Assembly (NCBI GenBank): GCA_026545765.1
Contig: JAIFAC010000407.1
Span: forward strand, 45,729-109,728
Reading direction: 5' to 3'
DNA: 64,000 bases
From: Plantago major
Lineage: Eukaryota > Streptophyta > Magnoliopsida > Lamiales > Plantaginaceae
A program made the translations under genes and the position numbers. Each line of letters begins with the position of its first letter. Position 1 is the first letter of the stretch. Shown here piece by piece: positions 48,011 through 58,958 of this stretch. Under the pieces are notes generated by a model. It was not told where the DNA came from and did not search any database. It saw nothing but the letters and a program-made list of their open reading frames with translations.

Positions 48011-50498
48011 ATGTCTCGAGTGATGCACCTTCTCAAACCAGAGAACTACGAAATGGAAAAATAACATGATGCTCCTTCTTGAAGCCATAAGTGACGAGAT
48101 GATCGAAGTAATAAAGAATGGCCCAATAGTCATTCAACAACTTAAGCAAGTCATGGAGGTTTCGAATGGTAGAGACAGAGATCAAAGCGAAGGATCTTCA
48201 CAGACAGATGCGTCAACTAGTGGAAGATCTACTGGTCAAGTTATTTACGAACTAAAGCCCAGAGAACTCGACATCGAAGATGCCAAGAGGAATCGATGGA
48301 TGGTCAAGCTCAGAACATCATCATCGATCGACACTGCACACAAGGTAAAGCGTGGGTGCTAAAACGGCGAAAGTTGCCTGGCAACTGATTGAAGAAATCT
48401 GTGCCAGAACTGAGAAAACCAAGGAAAACAAGTTCAAAGTTCTAAAGTTGAAATTTCAAAATTTCAAACAAGGTCCCACTGAAACTCTGGATGAACTTGA
48501 TTTCAGATTTACCACTCTCATGAGTGATATGGCAAAGACTTGGGAAAGCACATACTCCGAGTCAGAGAAAATTAAGACTATTGTCAGAAGTCTTAACCAC
48601 AACTGGGAGCATACTAAATTCTTTTATTTTAACCAAGGTATGCCAAATATCACTCCAGTGGAACTTTTCTCTCATCTTGCTACGGGTGATTATGAGACAA
48701 CTCAGAGAGAACAAACAACTGAAAAGTTGCAGAATGTTGCTCTACTTACTCAAGGAACTTCTGAAAAGAAGAAAAGCAAGGAAGAGACTGAGGATGCTCT
48801 TGCTGCAAAGCAAAGGAGCAAATTTGTCAGTCGAGAAATTGAGAGAAGGAAAGCCAAAGAGAAGCTGAAAAAGCATCTAGGCTCAAACTATCACCAATAC
48901 AAGGATATGCAAAGCTCGCTGAAAAAGCAAGCTCAAAAAGCACCAAGTACTGAGGAAGCAGAAATTGGCAACGATATCTGTTTCTACTGTCAAAAACCCG
49001 GTCACTTCAAGAAGGATTGTACTGCCTTCAACAAACTAAAGACAGGTGACAGAAAAGATAGAAGAATCTTCAGAAGAAGCCAGAAAGCTTTGCTAACCGA
49101 AGAAAGAAAGAAAATCCAAACTCAATTGGATGCTCTCGACGTTGAGACAGACTCTGAAGATGACTCAGATGACTCAACGTTACCATCACCAGAATTATGT
49201 GGAGTTACTCACGATATAATTGACTTCGGCTTCAAGAAGAATGAAATGTGTGGAGTTGCTGAGATCGACGGTCCAGACATCTGTAACATTGAAAACTGTC
49301 TTATGGCTGATGAGGTAACACATACTTCTTGTTACACTTATGAAAGTGATGAGGAAGAAACAAAAGATCTAGAAAATCTCAGAAAAGAACTTGATATCTA
49401 TGAAAGAGAATTTCTAATGATCCGTGCGAGAACTGAAAATCTAGAGGAAGAAAAGAATTTTCTTGCAAAGGAAAATTCTCATTTGGTTAAGATATCTGAG
49501 AAAAAGGACGCTGAAAATGCATTCCTCAAAGCTCAGATATCTGAGACCGAAAAGTCACATAAAGAAGTAATGGCTGAACTTCAAAAGAAATATGAAGATC
49601 TTCTTTCTGAGAACAAGGAACTCAAAAAGAAAGAATTATCTTTTCAATCTTATGCCAAAGCTAGTGACACTCTTACTGAAGTACAATCTTATTTAAGAGA
49701 TCCTTCAGAAAAGAAAGGACTTAATGAAAACACATGATCGTTTCTACCACTCTGAATAAGAGTGAAGAAAGAAGAACTTTCATAACTACTCAGCAAGATG
49801 GTTCCCATACAATCTATAACATCGGTCAGAAGACAAAGATTGTAGACAAAGGAAAAGCAGTTGCGACTAAACCTTTGTGGGAAAAACAAGTCGAAAAGAA
49901 AACTGTTGGGCATGTTTCTGAAAAGAAACATAACACTGAAAAGTGTAAACACCCACAGTGCTATGTCTCTAAAAAGGGTAGAATTGCAGGAGCTGGCAAA
50001 TTCTCCCAGGTCACATTTTCTGGAAAGAAATTAGACCAACCAGAGACTAGCAAAGCTGCTGAGAAAAGATCTCGGATAGCTTCGAGTGCTCGAAATGGTA
50101 TTGGCTATAAAAGCATCGGAAAACAACTTGCTCATGAGTACAAAAAGGAGCAAGAACGATGGCTAAAGGTTAGAATTGCTCAAAGCAATTATCAGAAGTG
50201 GAAGTTGAATCAAGCCACTGAAAATCTGAATGCCAGGGCTAGAAGAAATCTGGAAAGGAAAGCTAAGTTTGCTGAAAAGCAAACTCAGAAACCTGACAGG
50301 TATCTGAAAGCACCAAATGGAGCACCTAGGAACACACCAAGGAAAAAAATAATTCTTAACAATGATAAACATTCAACTAGAATTCCTCCTTATGTTCCTG
50401 TCAGACAAAAGAATGTTCCAAGGAAATTCATTCAAAAATGGATTCCTACTGGAAGATCCTTTAATACTGACGGTTCCATTAAAGATATGAGAACCTAA
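48011..50498 (+). pseudogene. gag of copia copy 2, nearly intact with a few frameshifts
   Basis: The capsid/nucleocapsid protein packages element RNA in virus-like particles. It likely starts at ATG 48011. The frame is broken near 48060, near 48350 and at 49737, and is otherwise long: a UBN2-type capsid region (AWQLIEEICARTEKTKENKF, LDELDFRFTTLM), a CCHC zinc knuckle CFYCQKPGHFKKDC (48979-49020), a coiled-coil part with NLEEEKNFLAKENSHL, and a basic tail ending at TAA 50496-50498. That TAA is in frame with the protease that follows and is conserved in copy 1. The gag is large (about 830 residues), as in SIRE-type elements. Confidence 0.88.
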
Positions 50499-50522
50499 TC
50501 TCCTGTTTCCTGTTATGTGCAG
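50495..50522 (+). promoter_or_regulatory. gag stop codon embedded in a 3' splice-site-like motif
   Basis: CTAAT (50495-50499, including the gag TAA), then TCTCCTGTTTCCTGTTATG, then TGCAG ending at 50522: a branch point, pyrimidine tract and acceptor with ideal spacing. Copy 1 has CTAATCTCACATTTTTACA at the same place (28719 downward, minus). It could let spliced RNA skip the stop and feed pol; not proven. Confidence 0.45.
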
Positions 50523-53500
50523 AACGCTTCTTGGACTAAAGCACAATGTCTATTTGATAGTGGATGCGGAAAGCACATGACAGGAGACAAAGCAAATCTG
50601 GTCGATTACAAAGCTTGCAATACAGGACCAGATATCAGATTTGCTGGAGGAGAATTAAATCCCTCTCTGGGATTTGGCAACGTCAAATTGGGATCATTAA
50701 CAATCCCTGACGTATTACATGTTAAGGATTTGAAATATAATCCATTTAGCATGAGCCAGTTTGCAGACAAAGGTTTTACTGTGAAATTCAAAGCAAAGTA
50801 CTGCAAACTTATTGACAATGAGTCAAAGTAGACAGTCTTGGTTGCTCGGCGGAAAGGTAGTCTTTATGTTGCTGATTGGGCTTCTGCCACAACTGAAGAA
50901 TGTCTCATGGTGAGTCAATCAGTCACGTAAGAGCACCGTTATGGCACAAAAGAATGAGTCACTTGAATTTCAAAACTCTGAACAAACTTGCCAAGAAAGA
51001 GTTAGTGGTTGGTCTTCCCAAAACATCTTTCAGAAAGGATGGTATTTGTTACACTGTCAGATGGGAAAACAATCCAAGATCTCTTTCAAGTCCAAAACCA
51101 GACACTCTAGTGTTAGACCACTGCAACTATTACACATGGATCTCTTCGAATCATCTGTAAATAGTTATGCAGGAAAGAAATATGGTTTGGTAGTTGTGGA
51201 TGACTTCTCAAGATTCACTTGGGTCGTCTTTCTGAAACACAAATCTGATGCCAGGGTGGAGATACCAAACTTGCTGAAAAAGCTTGAAGTCATGAAAAAT
51301 GACAAGGTATCTGCAATCAGAACAGACCATGGTACTGAGTTTGTTAACCAGTACATAAAGGAGTTTTGTACCTACAAAGGTATACAACACCAACTTTCCT
51401 CTGTAAGAACACCTCAACAAAATGGTGTTGCAGAAAGGAAAAATAGAACCCTTAAAGAAGCTGCAAGGACAATGCTAGCTGACACTGAAATAAGTGAATT
51501 TATTGGGTTGAAGCTGTAAACACAGCATGCTACACTCAGAACAGATGTTTGATAAACAAACACCATGACAAGACCCCCTATGAAATCTTGGTTGGTAGAC
51601 CCCCTAATATCAAACATCTGAGAGTATTTGGTTGTAGATGTTTTGTTCTCAACAACGGAAAATAATATTTGAGAACATTTCAACCAAAAGCGGATGAAGG
51701 TGTATTTCTTGGTTATTCTATGAATAGCAAAGCTTACAGAATTTACAACAAAAGAACAAAGAAGATTGAAGAATCAGTTCATGTTGTATTCTATGAAGGA
51801 AATAAGAAAACACCTCCTACTGATGAAATCTCAGAAAAGTTCAAAGAACTAATGATAAAGGATTCTGAAAAAGAACCCTCAAAAAGGAAAAACATTATTG
51901 TGGAAAGTGAGGATGACTCTGACGTAGAAAAGCATGAATTGCCTAGTAACAACCAGATGACTCACATACATGATGAAGAATTTCCTATGAAACTTCCAGA
52001 AATGGAATCTGAAGATATTCATCATGAAGCTATCCCTGGAAATAATCTCTCTGAAAGATATGTTCCAGATAGCTCAAACACTGAACAAGTGGTAGACATT
52101 AATTGCCCTTCTAAGGAGCAAAATGTCTCAGATACTGAAAAAGTATCAAATCAAAATCATAGTGATTCACATTCAGATCACTTTGATGTTAATCCTACTA
52201 GCACTAAACCTATGATAAAATGGATCAAGGATCATCCTGCAAAAGATGTAATTGGACCAATTAATCAAGGTGTTAGGACTAGGAGAGCAATAGCTGAAAA
52301 TGCTAATTCTCTCTTTGGATGTTTTATCTCAGATATTGAACCAAAAACCATTGAAGAAGCATTAAGAGACCAAGACTGGATCTCTGCAATGCAAGAAGAG
52401 TTGGATCAATTTGAGAGAAACAAAGTCTGGAAACTAGTTCCATTTATTGAAGGAATATCTGTGATTGGAACTAAATGGGTTTTCAGAAACAAAATGAATG
52501 AATCTCGTGAAATAACCAGAAACAAAGCAAGATTGGTTGCCAAGGGATTTACCCAGACTGAAGGTCTAGACTTTGTGAACCAGTTGCCAGATTGGATGCA
52601 ATTAGACTCTTTCTAGCCTTTGCAGCTTATAGAGATTTTAAAGTTTATCAAATGGATGTCAAGAGTGCATTCTTGAATGGTGAACTTGCTGAGGAAGTCT
52701 ATGTTGAGCAACCACCTGGCTTTGAAGTTTCCTCAGAAAGAAGAATGGTCTATAAATTACAGAAAGCTCTATATGGACTGAAACAGGCTCCCAGAGCATG
52801 GTATGACACTTTGGCCAAATACCTTCTGGAAAGTGGTTTTAAGAAAGGTGAAGTAGATAAAACTTTATTTACCTTGAATCACGACGGGAAACTACTCTTA
52901 GTTCAAGTATATGTTGATGACATCATATTTGGATCTAAGGACAAGCAACTTTGTGATGACTTTGCAAATCTCATGAAAAACAAGTTTGAGATGAGCATGA
53001 TGGGAGAAATGAATTATTTCCTAGGATTGCAAGTCAAGCAACTCAATGATGGAATATTCATTAGTCAAACAAAGTATGCAAAAGATATGCTCACAAAGTT
53101 CAATCTAAAGCCTTCTGAAAAGAATGCTAAGATACCTATGAGCATCGGAACCAAAATGACCTATACTGAATCAGATAAGAGTGTTGAAGAACATAAGTAT
53201 AGGAAATTCATCGGTTCACTACTTTACCTTACTGCAAGTAGACCTGATATTCAATATGCTGTTGGAGTGTGTGCTAGATTTCAGACAAATCCAATGCAAA
53301 CACACTACAACATTGCTATGAAAATATTAAGGTATGTAAAAGGTACAGTAGATGTAGGGTTGTGGTATCCCAAAGAAAGTGAATTGAGTTTAGCTGGTTA
53401 CTCAGATGCTGATTATGCTGGATCAATGCTTGATAGGAAAAGTACCTCAGGAACATGTCAGTTTCTGGGTGCTAGACTTATCTCGTGGTTTAGCAAGAAG

Positions 53501-53859
53501 CAAAACTCAATTGCAACTTCTACCACAGAGGCTGAATATATTGCAGCTGGTTGTTGTGCAACACAAATTTTGTGGATACAACAACAACTTAAAGACTATG
53601 GACTCAATGAAGAGAAAACTCCATTTTACGTGACAACACGGTCTATTAGATTACACAGAATCCCAAGTTTCATGCCAGAACAAAGCACATTGATGTTAGA
53701 CACCACTTCATTAGAGACCATGTTGAAAAAGGCAATATAGAGATACTCAAGATTGGCACTGAAGACCAACTTGCAGATATCTTCACTAAGCCACTACAGG
53801 AAAGTAGATTCTTAGCCTTAAGACACAGTCTTGGACTAATAGAACTACCGTTGAACTGA
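50499..53859 (+). pseudogene. pol of copia copy 2 (protease, integrase, RT, RNase H), few frameshifts
   Basis: Protease CLFDSGCGKHMTGD with the catalytic DSG (near 50553). GAG-pre-integrase LWHKRMSHLNFKTLNKLA (50937-50990). Integrase core: HMDLFE, LVVVDDFSRFTWVVF, IRTDHGTEF and NGVAERKNRTLKE carry the D, D and E of the catalytic triad. [33 protein letters not shown] (52909-52935). RNase [13 protein letters not shown]. The end is TGA 53857-53859. Breaks: stop at 50829-50831, frameshifts near 50930, 51518, 51663 and 52580, and loss of a few residues before PVAR-like text. The order integrase before RT assigns it to Ty1/copia. Confidence 0.9.
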
Positions 53860-54516
53860 AAAAGTTCAGATATCTGGAACGGGTATCTAGAGAAGAGGTA
53901 TCCGAGCAGGAATCCGAGAAGAGAAAGAGAAGAGGTATGGAACAGAATCCGGAAAGAGAAAGAGAAGAGGTATCGGGCAATTATCCGGAGAAGAGAAAAG
54001 AAATGCAGGCAGGTATCCAGAAGTCAAAAAGGCTAAAGAGCAAAAAGAAAGCTTAAAGATTTCTGAGACAGGAACTCAGATATCTGGATCACTCAATTTA
54101 CGGAGAACACTAAGGAGAATAGTACAACTATCTGCAGTCAACTACTCTCTTGAAATGCGCATTATTTCTATCTTTGTGAAAAACTTGGAAAAATCCTAAG
54201 TACAAGAGATTGATCAAGCGGTGTTCTTGGTCAAACAAAAATGTGATTCAGATAGCTAATAGCCAAAAATCATTTAAAGGGCACAATTACACTTGTTGAT
54301 TGTGATCATTGCTGCAGAAGCAATGGTGACCCTTGATGAATTTAAGCGTTAGATACGGCGGAAATTAATTCACAGTAAATAGTGGACTGTAAAAATTCCG
54401 ACAAAGCCCACTTTGCATTTATTGCTGAAGTGACTTTTGCTCATGCCGGCTTGCAAAATCACAGATACGTACACACAAAATCAATTTGTATGTATTTGTC
54501 TGTTGAGATTCTTTTG

Positions 54517-54529
54517 CTATATATATAGG
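54517..54529 (+). promoter_or_regulatory. TATA box upstream of the copia 3' gene, copy 2
   Basis: CTATATATATAGG lies about 200 bases before the ATG at 54719, after the pol stop at 53859. Copy 1 keeps it in the same relation. A second TATA-like ACTATATAAAG sits only about ten bases before the ATG in both copies and is too near to serve that ATG. Confidence 0.5.
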
Positions 54530-56562
54530 ATTTTGGCAAAGAAAATCACTTTTGCTTAATCCGAAATTTCATCTTGCACCAAAACAGCAAAAACCTTCTC
54601 TTGATCCTCTGCAAAATCTCTAAAATCTCTGCAAATCCTGATTAAGTTTTTCTGAAAAGAATCACTCAATCGAATCTCTTTCAAACACAAGCATCAAACT
54701 CCTACACTATATAAAGAGATGGCCTCCAAGAACTCCTCTACGAAATCGATCCTCCGTGATCTTTGAGAAGCAAGCACCAGAGTTGGTTATAGTCAACAAC
54801 CGACTGGTTGGAGAGTTTAATCCTGACCATTGGACTTCAAATCATAGAATGATTTGGGGTGGTGCCATGGTTGAGGAATACCTCACAATTGCGATGAAAA
54901 CGGTGACGAGCTAATTCTTGACATGCTTGAAAAGGCACAAATCGAGGTTTTCTATCGCTGCCAAAGTGGAATTTCATCACTTGATGTGTTGGAATTCTAC
55001 AACAATTCGAGATAATTTCTGTGTTTACGCATCGGATAGTGTCTATCAAGACTTCAGTCCAAGGAAAGGAAATCCTTCTGGACTTGAAGACATTTTGCAA
55101 GTTGTTTGAACTTCAAAATCTTGGAAAGGATTTTGAAATAAACACCAAGGATGATGATCTCCTTGAAGGTGTTAAACAACTTTACAGTGATGTGTGTGAT
55201 CTTGAAAAATCAGATACACCCACTGAGTTCAAGCTTGCTGACATCCGGACCAGACATCTGATGGTTCACTGGGATGCATTGGCATGTATCCTTGACAGAT
55301 GCTTTGATGGTCTACAAGGAGAGTCTTGACGGATAAGCGAACGGTGGATGATGATGTTCTTGCGAACCGACAAGACAAAAATTTGGAAAACCCTTTTAAC
55401 TCGGGAAAATGCGCCTTCATGAAATTTGTGAAGAAGATCTGAGGCTTGAGCCTAAAATTGCCAAGGACTACGAGCGAAGGCCACGATTAACTATAGTGCG
55501 AAGATATGCTACTTCTGGAGAAGCTTGGCATTGAGCTCGGAGAGGCAATTTGAAATAATGATAACACCTTTCTACAAGTATGAGCACACGAACATGATCT
55601 GAAAGTTCTTTGGGTCTCAGAAAGGTTCTAAGAAGCGTCACGAGAAGATATCGAGGAAAAGGTTGCGACGAAGCCCGAACTTCAAGGAAAAGTTCTTTGG
55701 CAAAAGCGAAGACACACCCGTTGAGGTTGTCGATTCCCGGATATCTGCGAGGCATTCTTGATGGGATCAAAGCGGATGGGCGATCAATGCGGATGAACTC
55801 ATAAATCTTGCCAAAGAGTTCACAACTCTTGAACAAGTAGATACAATGAGAGAAAGTGCATTCGAAATGAAGACTATTACATAATGCCTTGGCGATGAAC
55901 TCATTAATCTTTGAGAGCGGTGAAAAGCACCGAGCCCTATCTGCGAAATCGGGGAGTAATGGACCAATCGGTACCAATCTTGATGAGAGCTCTTATGATG
56001 AAGAAGATCAACTAGTCATCTCTCAGAGTCTATAAAGAGCAAAAAGGGCTAAGGTTCTTTGTCTGATGGCGGTGATAAGGTATCTGAAGAAGAACTCACC
56101 TCGGTTCTTGAACTATAGCAAAGGTTGTTGGTGTAAACACATCATCGGGAATGTTTCTTATGCACAACTTGAAGCCACGATGAGTGGTAATTTAATCTTG
56201 GTGATGATGATGAGAATGCAAGTCAAAAAGTGCGGAAGAGCGTTCAAGTGATCAATCTTACCTTCCGGACAATCCAACAACCACAAACACAACAACTAAT
56301 GACCACAAGTGGTTGATGAAATGGTAGAAGAACTTCATTTGAATTACGACATTACAACAAGTGAAGAAAATCACGCAAGCGGGTTCCCCAACCGAGAGGA
56401 TTAAAAGACATCTACTCGGAATGATCAACGGGGAGGCAATGAGTTGCATACTCGGGAAAGGTGTGAAGTACGAAACTTCAAGCAAAAAAGCGCCTTTGAG
56501 ACGAAGACCTATGTATCGAAGGGTCACAAGTTCCAGAGACCAATCAGCCTGAAATTGCTCAG

Positions 56563-56643
56563 GTAGATGACTGGTTTAACTCTTACCTTGTGAAATTTTT
56601 TATACTAATACATCTTGTTGCTCATAAAATTTCTTTGTTATAG
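56563..56643 (+). other. Intron 1 of the readable part of the copia 3' gene, copy 2
   Basis: CAG|GTAGATGACTGG to TTGTTATAG|GCTGAG, 81 bases, AT-rich. The equivalent in copy 1 is 22730-22808. Confidence 0.7.
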
Positions 56644-56751
56644 GCTGAGTTAGAAACACAAAAACAAGAGGAAGCTGAAAAGCTTGCCTCAGATACTGAA
56701 AAGGAGGTTCCTTCAACCTCGTCTCTTAAGAAATCTGAGCCTGAGTCACAG

Positions 56752-56832
56752 GTGATAAAATGATTCTTAAAGAGAACAATTTTTCAGTAAAAATGTTTAT
56801 GTGCTTATTCATTTTTAAATGTTTCTAACGAG
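56752..56832 (+). other. Intron 2 of the readable part of the copia 3' gene, copy 2
   Basis: GTCACAG|GTGATAAAATG to TTTCTAACGAG|GCT, 81 bases. Copy 1 has TTTCTAACAG at the same place, so the acceptor CAG reads CGAG here. Confidence 0.7.
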
Positions 56833-57527
56833 GCTCCAGCGAGATGGAAGAAGATAAAGCGAAATGCGAACAAACCGAGACAGCAAGGTTTAAGAAGAAC
56901 ATCACTGAGCCTTCTAACATGAAGGTATATGACAAATCAAGTGACAAGTTGTAACACCCCGCTCTTTTACAACAAAACATATGAAATTATCAAAGTGTAC
57001 TAGTGCGTCTAAAAGCTCACATGTTAAAATCCATGGTATTTAAAACTTTTGAAACTAGTTCACACTCAACTATCGGAGCGTTAAAAACAATACATGATAT
57101 TCATTGATTTGAAAACATAACTGCGGCGGAAATAACATGATTTAATATTTGAAATATAAAGACTTTCTCATAAATGCTCTTGAATCGACTTCAATCTTGA
57201 TCTCCATCCACTCCGACTCAACATTACGAGGCTCGATAGGGCGGTGAGTACCTACTTGTACTTTCATGAAGCAAGCGTACTAAAACACATAGCACATAAG
57301 CACATTCGTTTCCCTAGAAATCACATTGTGCATGCATAATAACATTAATATAAAGGACCGATCATACTTTATAAGATCTGATAACAACATACATACATCG
57401 ATAATATTGATGCGTCAATTCATTGTTGTTTGATTGGAAGTTGTCTTCTTCATTCCTTTACTTCAAAATCATCATGGTAAAACCATTGGACTTGAGTATT
57501 CATTCCTTGCCATTCATTAGAAGCTTT

Positions 57528-57760
57528 ATTTTGATTCAAGCTCTTTTCTTGGCTTTAGCTAGAATCACTTTAGACATTCTTTTGATTCAAGCTCTTTTCT
57601 TGACTTTAGCTAGAATCACTTTATACTTCATTCTTTTACTTCTAGGATTGATAAGCTTAAACATTTGATTTGAGTTTCTTTCCTTTATCATTACGTTAAA
57701 TCAATCATTTGATTCAAGCTCTTTTCATATCTTTAGCTAGAATCACTTTATCATTCTTTC
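57528..57760. repeat. Tandem repeat (~55 bp unit) within the solo LTR
   Basis: TTTGATTCAAGCTCTTTTC followed by TTTAGCTAGAATCACTTTA occurs three times, near 57530, 57584 and 57709, the last after a gap. Confidence 0.75.
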
Positions 57761-58727
57761 TTTAAGATTGCCTAGGCAAGCTTAGCCTCATATTGGTATC
57801 GTGCATGCTCAAGTAGCAACGTAAAGAGCCTCGGCTCTCTTGTGTATACTCACCGTAGCAGTATACGTAAAACGCATCGGCTTTCGCCTCAGCTCTCTTG
57901 TGTATGCTCACCGTAGCGCCTTGGCTCAATCATTAAGGTGTATATCCAATAGAGACACCTAGACATCCTTCTTATCCATTCTTAACTTTCACTCGTTCAT
58001 CCATTTAACTTTTGAGAGAGTTTCTTGGGTCCCTTTTAAATATTTAGAAGAATAGTGAAAACAAGCGAGGAAGCTAGTGTAACTATTCCACTTCTTTTAA
58101 GCAAATGCTCTTGCCATAGTTAATCTTTAACATCTTTATTAACAATAGGTTGATAACACCAGTCAACTCACGTGCAGTCAACACATGGCATGCTAGAGGT
58201 CTAGTATTAACTATAATTCGTCCATAATTAAATTCTTATGTAATACTCCAATCATCAAACTTAGAGATTATGTCACTGCATACCACTAACATAACAATTG
58301 ACTTCTTTGAAAATGATGTACATGAATTTCTGAGTCATTGTAGATAATCTAAATACATAACATATTAGCATATGATTTCTACCATAATATCATGAAACCT
58401 TAAAACTTCACTTGCCTGCCTTGAGAAGAACGGACAAGACGGAAAAGAATTTAAAACGGGGAGGAAGAATAGCCCTCTGTTCGACACCAGATTATGGATG
58501 ACTCCCTACTCCAAATGAAGATCCGTACGGTGAACGTATAGCACGGCCTGTTATCAATATTCTCTCCAAAAATCGTCTTGATCCAACGGTTAATGAACTG
58601 GGAATTTACTTTCGAATACGACTGCGCTGTGCAGAAAAACTGGGCGGAAACAGCTTTGCAAAACCGAACGAAAATGAAGAGAATGAAACGTTGGTGAAGG
58701 AAGAAAGAAAAGGATTTGGCAGCCTGC

Positions 58728-58750
58728 GTTTTGTGTGTGTGTGTGTGTAG
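58728..58750. repeat. (GT)n microsatellite in the solo LTR
   Basis: About ten GT units leading into the 84-base tandem repeat. Confidence 0.85.
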
Positions 58751-58958
58751 TGATGATCATAATAATAATGTTGAAGACAATTGGTGGTGGACAATAGCAT
58801 GGATGAGTTGGTGAAAAGATTAAAGTGAGGCAAGTGATGATCATAATAATAATGTTGAAGACAAATGGTGGTGGACAATAGCATGGATGAGTTGGTGAAA
58901 GATTAAAGTGAGGCAAGTGATGATCATAATAATAATGTTGACGACAAATGGTGGTTAA
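58750..58958. repeat. Tandem repeat, 2.4 units of ~84 bp, in the solo LTR
   Basis: Units start GTGATGATCATAATAATAAT at 58750, 58834 and 58917; the first two are almost identical over 83-84 bases and the third stops after about 40. Confidence 0.92.

Noticed and set aside
54700-54721. ACTATATAAAG as the promoter of the ATG at 54,719
   Set aside because: It is only about ten bases before the ATG, so transcription would start inside the frame; the box at 54,517 is better placed.
57423-57668. 81-residue hydrophobic plus-strand frame as a small membrane protein
   Set aside because: It is built from the 55-base tandem repeats of the solo LTR and has no support outside them.
58590-58916. 108-residue minus-strand frame with repeats
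   Set aside because: It arises from the 84-base tandem repeat of the solo LTR.
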